NCBI RefSeq assembly: GCF_023159225.1
Contig: NC_063168.1
Span: forward strand, 42,459,562 to 42,523,561
Source of the DNA: Perognathus longimembris pacificus
Lineage: Eukaryota; Chordata; Mammalia; Rodentia; Heteromyidae
Direction: 5' to 3'
Length of the DNA stretch: 64,000 nt
Shown: piece after piece, positions 48,764 through 58,852 of the stretch
How positions within the stretch are numbered: position 1 is the stretch's first letter
Layout: the number at the start of each line of letters is the position of its first letter
Notes under the pieces: model-generated
Told to the model about the DNA's origin: nothing
The model's input: the letters and a program-made list of their open reading frames with translations, nothing else
Database searches by the model: none
Made by a program: the position numbers and the translations under genes

Positions 48764-49168
48764 TGAGGGGGAATGAAGAAGTTGAAGTAAACCCCATTTT
48801 CAGGCAGCCCCCGTTTTGTTGTCTGAGCAAACCCAGGGCAAGCTTATTAGAGCCCAGCCAGTCAAGAACTCTAACTACCTGGGAATACTTAACTCTAACC
48901 GCCCCTAGAATGCCTCGAACTCTGAACCAATCAGATTTGTACCAATAATCTTGCTTGCTTAAACACCTGATTGCTGTAACTGTCTTTTGCCTTTATAAGC
49001 TCTGTGTAATCGCAGCTGGGGGCTGCCTCCTAACCTCCGCTGTGTCGGTGGGTAGGAAAAGGCTCAGGCCGCGGCCCCACTTGAATAAAGTCTTGCCTTG
49101 CTATTGCATTTCAGAATGTCTGAGTCTCGGTGGTCTTCTTGGTGGTGGTTTCGCGACTTGGCATAACA
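48764..49168 (+). mobile_element. 3' LTR of provirus A
   Basis: 405 bp, nearly collinear with the 5' LTR. TATAA at 48994-48998, AATAAA at 49084-49089, end GGCATAACA. It keeps the 34-bp segment lost from the 5' LTR. Confidence 0.92.
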
Positions 49169-49661
49169 TAACAACCGCACAGACATCCTCTTGAACTACA
49201 ATATTGTAGTCTTTTAGCACTCTGGTTTGCAGAAGCATTTTCCTGACTGGGGAAACTGATCTCCAATGACCTAACAATGCCTAAATTACCTTTGCAGGCC
49301 TTATTTCTCAATAAAGACATGATCTCAGGTCTATAAGCTTCCTTTCCTGAACAGTTATGCCAGCTCAAAATTCACTCAGGGCTTTGAGCAGATGCAGGGG
49401 ATTGGGATTTTTAAACTATACCCCCATTTGGCAAACTTAGCTTTACTACACTCTATCACAGATGACTGACAAGTTCCTGCCTAGTTACAAAGTAGACAGA
49501 AATGGACATTAGAAAGGCATGCTTACAAACCATTCTCCTAGGAACTGCTGCTCCAGTTAACTTTTGAAGAGTCAAACACACATGACTCTAGGATATGACA
49601 CCATGTCTGCATCCCAGCAGTGGCTTATTGCCTCTGGATGCTGTATCACTTTTGTCCCAGA

Positions 49662-49870
49662 GTGACTTTTTATGGTTGCTGGACTTGAAATCAGAGCCTG
49701 AGTACTGTCCCTCAGCTCTCCCACTCAAGGCTAGCACTCTGCCACTTTGAGCTCCACACAACTCACAACTCTGTTCCCAGCACTCTGCTGGACAACTAGA
49801 GATGAAGACTCTCACAGGGACCTTTCTCTGCCCGGGCTGGCTTCAAACTGCAGATTTCAGATCAATGAGT
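49662..49870 (-). repeat. B1-dID SINE carried by element B
   Basis: Same element, site and orientation relative to the ERV as 45975-46165 in provirus A, with a short 'gttgtgagttgt' expansion. Confidence 0.85.
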
Positions 49871-49983
49871 CTTACAAAATGCTACTTTACTCTTAGCAAC
49901 AAGGTGGTCCACACAAGTTTTTTAAGCATACTCTTACTTGGAATTTCTATGGGTCAAAGTTAGGTCTGACAAACTTGTGAAAT

Positions 49984-50191
49984 TGGTGGGGATATGGCCT
50001 AGTGGCAAGAGTGCTTGTCTCGTATACATGAGGCCCTGGGTTCAATTCCCCAGCACTACATATATAGAAAATGGCCAGAAGTGGCGCTGTGGCTCAAGTG
50101 GCAGAGTGCTAGCCTTGAGAGGGAAGAAGCCAGGGACAGTGCTCAGGCCCTGAGTCCAAGCCCCAGGACTGGCCAAAAGAAAAAAAAAAAA
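49984..50191 (+). repeat. IDL-Geo SINE inside element B
   Basis: Complete copy with exact TSD AAACTTGTGAAAT at 49971-49983 and 50192-50204. Provirus A has the uninterrupted empty site (near 45853), so the insertion is B-specific. Confidence 0.97.
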
Positions 50192-50889
50192 AAACTTGTG
50201 AAATCATCTGTCCTTCTCAGTGGCATGTCTGCAATCTTTACAGAAAACCTACCAGGCAAATTGGTGTAGCAATTAAACAATCACCTTGGCAGCCCTGATT
50301 TTTCCTTATCTAATTTGAAACAAACATTCAAGACCAATTTTACTTCCAAATTCTATATCTAGAAGTGCATTCTTGATTTCTAAAGCCTTTTACTAACCTC
50401 TGCTTTAACACTTACACTTTGGCTTTCACCTGCATTTGAAGATCTCTGACGCCTAGAGGCACAGGTGCCGTGCATTACCTCAGTCTGCTCATTTTAAAAG
50501 AGCGATTTTTTTTCTTCAGTCCAAGATACTACCTAAAATATCTGAACTCAATTGAGGTTTCGCTTAATGCAAGAATTACAAACACCAGAGTTACAAACAT
50601 AAGAATCCAGACTTAGCATCTTCACTTTTTCAATACATCCAAATTGCAAAATAGCACAGAAGTCAAGTTACAGCATACAAATAAACTTTTTAAACCCTCT
50701 TCTTAAGACTTTCCAATTTTAATCCATCCTAAGGAGCAGTTTTAGAAATACCAATCAAATCATCTTTACCATCAGGTTTCCAGTATTCATCGAAGAACAA
50801 AAGAGACAGGATGAAGAATGGCCTCCATTGCCCTGTTCTACAGAATGGGCATATATTCATCCCACTGCCTTGGTGCCAGTTTACCTTCC

Positions 50890-51031
50890 TCCACCATGAG
50901 TATACTTCCCCTATGGCCTGTCCCACCATGCGTAAACTCCCTACAGAGCCTGTCACATCATGGACTCCCCCAGAGCCTGTACCACCATGCATGGACTCCC
51001 CAATAGGGCCTGTCTCACCATGTGTGGACTG
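50890..51031. repeat. Minisatellite of about 30-bp units in element B
   Basis: About four and a half imperfect units with the cores 'gcctgt' and 'caccatg(c/t)(a/g)t', each ending in 'actccc'. It lies in a block (50520-51150) absent from provirus A. Confidence 0.8.
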
Positions 51032-51855
51032 GCTAAGGTACACCTTTGCCAGATTACCCCTCACTCCAGAGGATAGGCTCACAGGCCTGCCCCAGATTTT
51101 CCTGTCTTTTTCTCTTGATCTTTGAGAAACCCAAGCAGTTCTTTTAACAGTAATAAACCTTTACATCCAAATTTCTGACATTTAGTCCCAAATTTTAACA
51201 GAAGGAAATAAATTAAGTTCCCAAAGCCTTTTGCTAAACTGGATAGCTTGATGAGAGTGCAAACAGCCTATGCATTAAGATACCAAATTTCTTTTTAACT
51301 GTTGTTTTTCTGTAAACCAATGCAATATCCTTTTAGACTTTTGGTAATGACCAAAACCTTTTGGAAACTCATCCATTCTTACATCATGCTGACAATTTCT
51401 CATCTCAAACACATTCATACTCACACACTCATGCAGTAAGATCTTAAAGACACAAAAATGAACATTGGGCAGTACATTTTCAGTGGCAAGAGATATATTT
51501 GCCAATCTCACACTTACAGTTAGTCAAGATTTAAGATAAAGCTTTTTAGAAAAGCATTTTACCGGGTCCCTATTTTTCCAGGGCTTGCTAAGCGTTAGCA
51601 AGGCATTTTAGCACACGGAATACTTTTCTGCTGGAGAAAGCTGAAAGGGGGTTCCCTGGAGTAAGACTCAGCCCACAGCCAGTACTTGACTAATCTCAGC
51701 CCAATTTACCAGAGCATTTTACATATCAATTGATCCTTTAAGTAACTTCAGTTGGAAGAAGGGCTGTTACTTGAGGCTGATCTCTTAGCCCACCAGGTAG
51801 CCTGACTATCTTAGGCCAATTTTAGCCAGGACTTCACAATTTGAATTTGTTAACT

Positions 51856-52400
51856 TTAGCTAGATGTTAGTACAATATCCTCAGATGCCTGCACACTCCC
51901 AACTGCCTCATTAAGAAGGGGATATATTTCCCCTGGTTTCCCATATAGAGACACAAGACTGAACACAACAAGCGACTCAGGACTAAGGCAAACACAGAAT
52001 TCAGGTAAACATATAACACAAAACAGGACAGAAACACAGTTTTTGTTTTTGTTTTGGATAGCATGTCTGGCATTGACAAGCTGTCTGTCAGAGTGGTACA
52101 GAGACCACAAGGCCCTGGAAATTCCCAGGGGGAGCACTTCTTTCAACCCCAGCCTTTTGTCCATGAACAAGTGAAAAGGCTTGTCGATATTCTCCTGGCC
52201 CTTGGTAACTTCCACATTTTTCTGCAACTTCTTCTTCCCTTCTCTGGCCTCCTCTCATGAGGCTCAAACTCCTCTTCCAGCTTTTTGGCTTCCCCGGGAA
52301 TCTGGCCTTTCTCTTCAGTGGTGAAGAGAATGTCTAGGAGGTTTTGGACATGGGCCCAGGTGGGTCGATGAGTCAGAAAAAGAGTAGCAAGCAAAAGCAG
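51856..52400 (-). pseudogene. Gag capsid remnant of element B
   Basis: In minus-strand order, 52394-52300 reads a segment with a THRPTW motif and a LLDILFTTEE core that I associate with gammaretroviral capsid. An acidic/basic stretch (EEEFEPHERRPEKGRR) follows. In another frame, 52227-52150 reads VTKGQENIDKPFHLFMDK, resembling the capsid C-terminal domain. A frameshift lies between them, and the capsid interior that should separate them is missing. Downstream the frame degenerates. Matrix is not found. This fits a heavily deleted, inactive gag. Confidence 0.6.
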
Positions 52401-52465
52401 AATGGAGAACAGTCACAGATAGGACCACACACAGAACGAGGAACAAGATCAACATACATGTCCTC

Positions 52466-52768
52466 TGTTGTGCCAAGTTGCAAGACCACCCCCAAGAAGA
52501 CCACTGAGATTCAGACACTCCGAAATGCAAAAGCAAGGCAAGGCTTTATTTAACGAGCTGCCAACTCGGGCCTCGTCCTACCCACCGACACAGCGGAGGT
52601 TAGGAGGAAGCCCCCAGCTGTGATTACACAGGGCTTATAAAGGCAAAGAACAAGGTTACAACAATCAGCTGTGCAAGCAAGATTAGAACACAGGTACAAA
52701 TCTGATTGGCTCAGGGTTCGATTCTAAAATGGGGTTCACGTGGTGGGGCCTGACTTCAAAGTCTGGCA
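52466..52768 (-). mobile_element. Solo LTR of the provirus-A family, inside element B
   Basis: Minus strand starts TGCCAGACTTTG and ends GGCACAACA. It has the CCAAT box (agccaatcag), a TATA box, AATAAA and the U5 of the A LTRs, with part of U3 deleted. Exact TSD CCTC at 52462-52465 and 52769-52772. Confidence 0.9.
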
Positions 52769-52772
52769 CCTC

Positions 52773-53018
52773 ACTCCACTATGAGGACCTTCAGAAGGGG
52801 GTCAAGGTGGCCCTTGACCTCTCGGCTGTAGAGAGCTCCTGTGTCCAGCTTCTCTCTGTTGCAGGCCCACAAACAGTGCACTTTTCTGATACAAACACAG
52901 AAACAGAAACAGAAACAGATTGGTCGACCAAGCTCAGACACACACAACTACCCCTCCAGAGGTTTCTTTTCTTCAGCTGGGCGTCTTCCCCCCAAAAAAA
53001 GATGGTGGTTAAGGCCTC
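52773..53018 (-). mobile_element. Leader of element B
   Basis: Minus-strand T/G-rich leader with a (CTGTTT)n run between the primer binding site and gag. The solo LTR sits between leader and gag. Confidence 0.6.
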
Positions 53019-53036
53019 TTCCCGGACCATGAACCA
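53019..53036 (-). promoter_or_regulatory. Candidate primer binding site of element B, tRNA-Glu-like
   Basis: The minus strand reads TGGTTCATGGTCCGGGAA. It matches the tRNA-Glu site known from some ERV1 groups at 14 of 18 positions and lies a few bases after an LTR-like end. Confidence 0.5.
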
Positions 53037-53040
53037 AATA

Positions 53041-53700
53041 TAATGGTGTCCCCCCAAGGGAGGAGACCACAATGTAATGGGGTCCGAGGGAGGGATCCCC
53101 CATCTCTCCAAGAGTCCACCACTCAGAGACAGTCTCAAGTAAAAAGATGATAAAAGGATGGATTTATTGGGGAAGTAAAAAGTATACTGATCAGCCAGGG
53201 TCATGGCCCAGACTTGGGAGCTGGAACCACAACTCTTAAAAGCAGGCTGGCCGGCCAGGGCCGCAGCCCAGACTCTGGAGCTGGGACCACATGCCGGGGC
53301 CATGCTTGGGGTGGAGTTATAAAGGCAAACACCACATGGTCAAGCTTGCCACACACAGGTGGCCAATGAAGTTACAACACTTACAGAGCATGCCAGGTCA
53401 CAGGCAGGTGGCCAATGGAGTTACAGTCTGCCTCATAATTGTTTGAACCAAACTATCATGTTAATTACATGTGGCTCATGGATTTGGCTGGGCTCACAAG
53501 ATGCAGGCGGATACACCTACTAATGGGAGGGCACATGTTTAACCTTGAACTTTCCACTACTCAGGTGGTCAAGCAGTTTACATAATCTTATCACAGAGAA
53601 GGGGAACTTCCCTGGATAAGGTGAGGGATATCTTAGTGAAGATAGAGTTGGCTTTTGCTCTCTTTAATCTGAGATGTAGTCAGTCTGACACTCCCCAACA
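53041..53700 (-). mobile_element. Divergent LTR at the 5' end of element B
   Basis: Minus strand starts TGTTGGGGAGTG at 53700. TATA (53318-53324), paired 60-bp repeats, AATAAA (53163-53168), then a 3' end aligning with the end of the B 3' LTR (CCATTATA at 53041 against CCATAACA). An alternative end is CCATTACA at about 53072. Clearly related to, but distinct from, the LTR at 53701-54096. Confidence 0.7.
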
Positions 53701-54096
53701 CCCAATGATGGGCAGATCTGAACTCCATATTACAGATTTATTAGGGAAGAAAAAAAGCATCTGACCAGCCAGGGATGCAGCACAGACTTGGGAGCTGAAA
53801 CTGTGACAGTGAAAAGCGGGCTGACAGGCCAGGGACCCAGTGCAGACTCAGGAGCTGCCACTGTGACCCCGAGCACTCCTCAAATTACGGTTTACAAAGG
53901 TAAAAGCATAGCACAGATGTAGGAGGTTGGTGCAGGGGGTAGAGCAAGCAACAAACAAGTTAAGCAAGTCATTTACAGAAGCAGAATTTGGGGGTCAGGT
54001 TGACCTAATAATTAAGATGGAGTCAGCTCTATTCCCTCCAACATTTCCTACCATATTTCCCTAGCCAAAATGGAGTCAGCTGTGCTCCCTACAACA
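53701..54096 (-). mobile_element. 5' LTR of element B, 3' end replaced
   Basis: From TGTTGTAGGG at 54096 to just past AATAAA (53737-53742) it is nearly identical to the B 3' LTR, including the 60-bp repeats. The TATA box has become TTTACAAA (53891-53898). After AATAAATCT the sequence changes to an unrelated 35 bp and then the divergent LTR begins. Confidence 0.78.
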
Positions 54097-54100
54097 GGGT

Positions 54101-55342
54101 AACCCCCAAATTTGCTATAGATGCTTCCCAATAATTATAATCAGAATCTCATTGATGAAAAGAACTGAAAACCTATCAACTTTAATGTACTACATCTGTA
54201 AAGTTATAATGTTATATTTAAATCCACTGTAGAATATGTTCAATAACCCAGTTCAATAAGTTAGACATCTTGAAAAAGTCACTGCACTATTAGGCTGTAT
54301 TACCTCTTCTTTATAACCTTAGACCATAAAACACATTTCTCCTATATTGTTAAACTACCCTATATAATTTCTACAGACATTAGTAACTAAATCCCTTTGC
54401 ACATGAGGCTTTTTCAAATGGGCATTTTTTTTTCCCTACTGCTTTCTCTTTCAAGCTTATTTTCTTTTTCATGGACTAAGCCACATATGTTTTCAGTTGT
54501 TTTTAAAATACCATGCTCTTGACATCAAGGATAAATTTTATTTCTATACAAGTCATGGGACTAAAATTTTTTTAAAAAATTCCCTAATAGGGAATACACA
54601 CAATAATAAGCATTTTAAGCAAGTGATAAAAGAGGTAGATCAGATGATACTTTGAGTCTGTACTGAATAATTCTCTAATCCCATCCAAAAGCCTAGTAAT
54701 AGCAAACAATAGATGAAAAGGGAAAAATAAAAATAAGATGTGCACAATATCTTTAGTACAAAGACAAGATCAATGTTGTATACCTGTTTTGAAGACAAAC
54801 AGAAAATAAGGACTAGATATCAATGAAGACATGGCCAACTTAGTTTTTTCTGTGTAGAATCAGATAGCATTGATCATGAGTAAGGCCCATGGGTGATGCT
54901 CACTTGCAGTTATGGTGGTACCAGGTATCAACTTACATTTTTCTAAACAAAGATTTCTCTTTGATTTTTCTAATCAAAGATTACCTGAAAAAATCAACAC
55001 ATACAAATGAAGAATCTTTGAGCTAAACTTTGGAATGAACCAGTTTTTTTTTTCATTGTGTTTGTACATTTTTCTCTGTTCATTAACATCCAGTATTCTA
55101 TTTATTACTAGTGGGAGTATTTCTTTCCCCTTATTAACTTTACTCTTAGTTTGCTCTTCTTTTTCAAATTTCTTAAGATAAAAAAGTTGTGTCATTGATG
55201 AGAGATATTTCTTATTGTTTCTTACGTGTAGTTATATTTATAAAATGGTCATCTGTTCACTTCCCTCTTGATTTTTATGCACTTAAAAACTAAATTATTT
55301 AATTAATCTGAAACTGTTTTCTAATTCCTTTCATAGTTATAT
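54101..55342. other. Gene-free AT-rich spacer
   Basis: No gene or recognised repeat is seen. Confidence 0.5.
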
Positions 55343-55343
55343 T

Positions 55344-55377
<34 letters not shown>

Positions 55378-55392
55378 TGTGTGTGTATGTGT
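55343..55392. repeat. (TG)n microsatellite
   Basis: GT run with two AT interruptions, next to an inverted SINE tail. Confidence 0.95.
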
Positions 55393-55394
55393 GC

Positions 55395-55640
55395 ACATAT
55401 ATTAGTCTTAGGCTGGAATTCAGGACCTGAGCATTGCTTCTGAGCAATTTGCTTAAGGCTAGTAGTACTCTACCACTTGAGCCACTGCTCCACTTCTATT
55501 TTTTTCATAGTTAATTGGAGATAAGGGTCTTGTGGAATTTCCTGCCTGGGATGACATTGAACCATAATCCTCATATCTCAGCTTAAGGAGTACCCAGGAT
55601 TACATATAGGTTTAAGCCATTGGCATTGGTTCAATAAAAG
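55395..55640 (-). repeat. B1-dID composite SINE
   Basis: Inverted ID-like half ('ggctggaattcaggacctga', 'tagtactctaccacttgagc') then B1 half ('ctgcctgggatgacattgaa'). Confidence 0.8.
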
Positions 55641-55837
55641 TATTTTGAGTCGTTTTTTGAGTGTATTGTTTTACATATTTATAAATTTTGAAAAATTCTC
55701 TTTGATATTTATTTATAATCTAATTCTATACATTTAAGATTTAAAATTCTATAATTTAATTACATAAATTTATAATTGGATTTTGGATTTTCATTGTGGT
55801 TTTAATTTTTTTCTTTCAGTATAATATTTTTGTGTTT

Positions 55838-56085
55838 GTTCAAGTCCTGAAACTTGAAATCAGGGCCTGAGTGCTGTATTTGAGGTTTTTTTTAATTTTT
55901 ATAACTTATTTGCTTAATATTAGCACTCTACCACTTGAGCCTTAGCTCCAACTCCAGCTGTTTCCAGGTTAAATGAAGTTGAGTCTCACTGACTCTCCTG
56001 CCCAGGTGGATGGATGTGATCCTCAGATCTCAGTCTCATGAGGAGGCAGGGTCATAAGCATGAGCCCTAGGTTCCCAGCCAGTAT
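55838..56085 (-). repeat. B1-dID composite SINE
   Basis: Inverted ID-like half ('cctgaaacttgaaatcaggg', 'tagcactctaccacttgagc') then B1 half ('ctgcccaggtggatggatgt'). Confidence 0.8.
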
Positions 56086-56281
56086 AACTTTTTATTATAT
56101 TTTATGTGAATAAATAAAATGTCCATTTTATTCTTGTGCTTTTATTGATTTATAAATTGATGTGGTGAACATCCTAAAGTGGACTTCTTATTATCAGATA
56201 TTCTTGAGTTTACTGAATTCAATATATTGCTTATAAAATAATTTTCATGATTGTTATATTTCCTTTTCCATGCCATGAGTT

Positions 56282-56502
56282 TGTTTTTTTTTTTTTTTTT
56301 TTTTTTTGCCAGTCCTGGGGCTTGGACTCAGGGCCTGAGCACTGTCCATGGCTTCTTTTTGCTCAAGGCTAGCACTCTGCCACTTAAGCCACAGTGCCAC
56401 TTCTGGCCATTTTTTTTCTGTATATGTGGTACTGGGGAATTGAACCCAGGGCCTCACGTATACGAGGCAAGCACTCTAGCCACTAGGCCATATCCCCAGC
56501 CC
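56282..56502 (-). repeat. IDL-Geo SINE
   Basis: Full-length inverted copy with a poly-T of about 24. TSD GCCATGAGTT at 56272-56281 and 56503-56512. Confidence 0.96.
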
Positions 56503-56512
56503 GCCATGAGTT

Positions 56513-58249
56513 CTTTATTTCAGCATAGAAAAGCATTTTTTGTTGTTCTTCAAATTAATGTCTATTTTTTCACATTATATTAAGAAATGATTTATATTCA
56601 TCCTGATTTTTTAAATTATAGATATTGCCTTGCTAAGCTAATTTATTGTCAGTTTAATGGATGCTTTATTTATACATTTATATGGGTGTATATTTATGTA
56701 TATTTTATACACACACACACATATCACTCGAACATTCATGGTAACTCTTCTTGGATGCCAAGATCAATATATGAGCAAAGTATCTGCACTTTTTCTTATA
56801 TTGTTAATTTTTTATCTACTAATTGAAATTAGATTGAGTATATTAGGTTAAAGAGTGCTATACAATGCATTCTTATTTAGCGATTTTCTAATTTCCTATC
56901 ATATTACTTTTGAAGGGAAATTACTATGTTTTGTGGATAGATATTTTATTTAATAATTATTCATCTTTGTGATTTATTGTATTATTGCTTTACATAGTGA
57001 TTTTGTTAGTTAATTTTTGCATATGTTCAGCAATTTTTACTACAGTAAATCAGGACTAAATATAGATATTATTTCTTTGTATGTCTCATAAAAATCTGTT
57101 TAAAATAAATATAAACATATTGCTCAACTTGTTGTATACTCTAAAAATTAGCACAGAAATGTGTGTGGTCTTTTCTGATAATGTATATTCTTAAAATAAA
57201 TTCTAATAATAATTGTAATAATATGGTAAATCCCAATGTTTTAAATGTGCCAAATATTTACTAAAATAACCAACTATTCTAACAAGCCCCATAAATCCAA
57301 ACTCTGGGTTTAATACATCAAAATGCATTACAAATATAAGTATTCAGGCTTCTAAAACCGCAGGAATACTGCCAAATTCATTCAGTGCAGAGATTAAAAT
57401 GAACTTCTGATCTCACTCTTTGAAATATGGGCATTCTACTATAATTACCATCAAAACCATGGTAATAGTCAGATTGACACTTCAAAAGAAATATCTCTAG
57501 CTTCTAAAACATTAGGCAACAGGCATTTTAAAAGTAAGGTTTAAATAGAAATCTTGATAAAAGAGATTTTGTCTCTTTTTTTTAAGTTATTTTTTAACAA
57601 ATGGATGCTGTGGAAAAAGTTTGAACATGTTTTAAACAAAAGATGTTGATACAAAGAGAATCTGCTTCACAGAGATTTTTAAAAAGTTAAAACAAACTCA
57701 GCTGATATTCTATTGAAAACTGTGTCAGGGAAAAACAAGAAATCACAATCTAGAGGTACTATATATCAACTTAATATGTTTGTGTTTGTGCAGCTAGGTT
57801 ATTTATGTTAAAGTATCAACAACCACATAACATAGTTCACTGGAATCATAATTTGTTTACTAAATGCCACTGGTGATTTTATGAGAACCTCCGTAATTAT
57901 TTGGTTTCATTCATACATAGCATCCATATTAGCAATCAGAGTGTAAGAGTGAGCTCATTAAATCTATCACTTACCTAATGACTTGCATTCCTGAGTGCTG
58001 TGTGGAGTGCTATCAAGAACTTTTCAAGATTCCACTCACAACTTTTACTTGTCAATAAGCACATCTTCTCAAAATCTATGTCAAAGAAAAATTTCCATAT
58101 GCAGTATGTGACTTTCATAATTTTATAGGAAATTATTTTTATAATTACTTACTACCTATTTTAAAATCGGACATGCTTTACTCAGGAATAAGTTTAACAC
58201 CAATAAACTTTTCTGACATGGTAACTTTGTAGTACTAGTACAAAAATGA
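56513..58249. other. Gene-free AT-rich spacer
   Basis: A short (AC)n run lies at 56709-56720. No gene is seen. Confidence 0.5.
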
Positions 58250-58430
58250 CATTTATAAAATCATATTTTATTATCTCTAACTGGTTGTACAAAGGAGTTA
58301 ACATTCCACAAATCATTTTATAAGTATGACACATTTGATCAATGTCATCCCTTTCAATCATTCCCCTGATCCCTTTGAACCCAAACCTTCCCCTCAATTT
58401 TCCTATTTGCAATGGATATGCATTGAACAA
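58250..58430 (-). mobile_element. L1 3'-UTR fragment
   Basis: Inverted tail with 'tgatcaatgtcatccctttc', matching 19775-19900 and 800-960. Confidence 0.7.
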
Positions 58431-58852
58431 TATGATATTTTAATTGATTTGAAAGACCAACTTTGAGAATTATAGCAGAAAAAGGGGAGATTTTCATGGT
58501 AGGAAGTAAGGGGCAAAGAACAATATTGGGCTGAGGAATATTGAGGAATAAATGCTAATCAAGGACCTCACAGGCTCTATTAGGTTTGTATTGTTCCTTA
58601 TGTGATCAAGCCCAACTATTACATTGAGGTGAGAAACAATTTAATCAGAAATGAGGACATGGGATGAGTGAAATCTTCAATTAGCCAAGTCATGTAGCTA
58701 GCCCCAGATTAGGTAACGTACTGCTTATTAAACTATAAAGGCATCCCCATTCTTCATCATTTGCCATAGGCTTGTCTTCATAAATTCTAAATTCCTGTGT
58801 CTTAGAACTATACTGCTTACAGTCAGATGGTGTGGATTAGTGTAGCCACAAT
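58431..58852. other. Gene-free spacer
   Basis: No gene or recognised repeat is seen. Confidence 0.5.

Larger units (their letters stand above)
44209..49168 (+). mobile_element. Provirus A (gammaretrovirus-like ERV1, complete, non-autonomous)
   Basis: Two LTRs in the same orientation (44209-44582 and 48764-49168), a tRNA-Pro-like site, splice donor, short gag remnant, non-coding-like body and polypurine tract give a full 4960-bp provirus. TSD TAAC is exact at 44205-44208 and 49169-49172; 4 bp is the gammaretroviral length. Joining the flanks regenerates continuous element-B sequence matching A's own interior near 46655. No polymerase or env frame is recognised. Size and layout recall VL30-type passengers mobilised by a helper retrovirus; this is inference. 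Confidence 0.88.
49173..52461 (-). mobile_element. Element B internal region, 5' part
   Basis: Read on the minus strand this runs from the gag remnant into the body shared with provirus A. Matching blocks include the 'tgccactg(g)aaaatgtac' segment (A about 45245, B about 51488) and 'gcatgcctttctaatg' (A about 46310, B about 49525). It is cut at 49173 by the A insertion. Confidence 0.82.
42511..54096 (-). mobile_element. ERV element B (gammaretrovirus-like), host of nested insertions
   Basis: Direct repeats GGGT at 42507-42510 and 54097-54100 flank it, and both ends carry the same LTR type (TGTTGTAGGG start, CCATAACA end). In minus-strand order it holds: a compound 5' LTR region, a tRNA-Glu-like site, a T/G-rich leader, a gag capsid remnant, a long non-coding-like body, a polypurine tract and the 3' LTR. 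Nested in it are provirus A, a solo LTR and two IDL-Geo SINEs. No protease, polymerase or env frame is recognisable, so it was probably non-autonomous. Without A the element is about 6.6 kb. Confidence 0.82.

Noticed and set aside
48588..48776. 62-codon frame just before the provirus A 3' LTR, considered as an env tail
   Set aside because: No transmembrane segment or env motif, and it runs into the polypurine tract.
50811..51125. 104-codon frame in element B
   Set aside because: Its repetitive peptide comes from the 30-bp minisatellite.
53072..53100. CCATTACA considered as the firm 3' end of the divergent LTR
   Set aside because: Alignment with the B 3' LTR end favours 53041, where a primer-site-like sequence follows; kept only as an alternative.
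52791..53303. 170-codon open frame on the minus strand
   Set aside because: It starts in the repeated R region of an LTR, crosses the primer-site-like sequence and leader, and has no retroviral or host motif. LTR repeats explain it.
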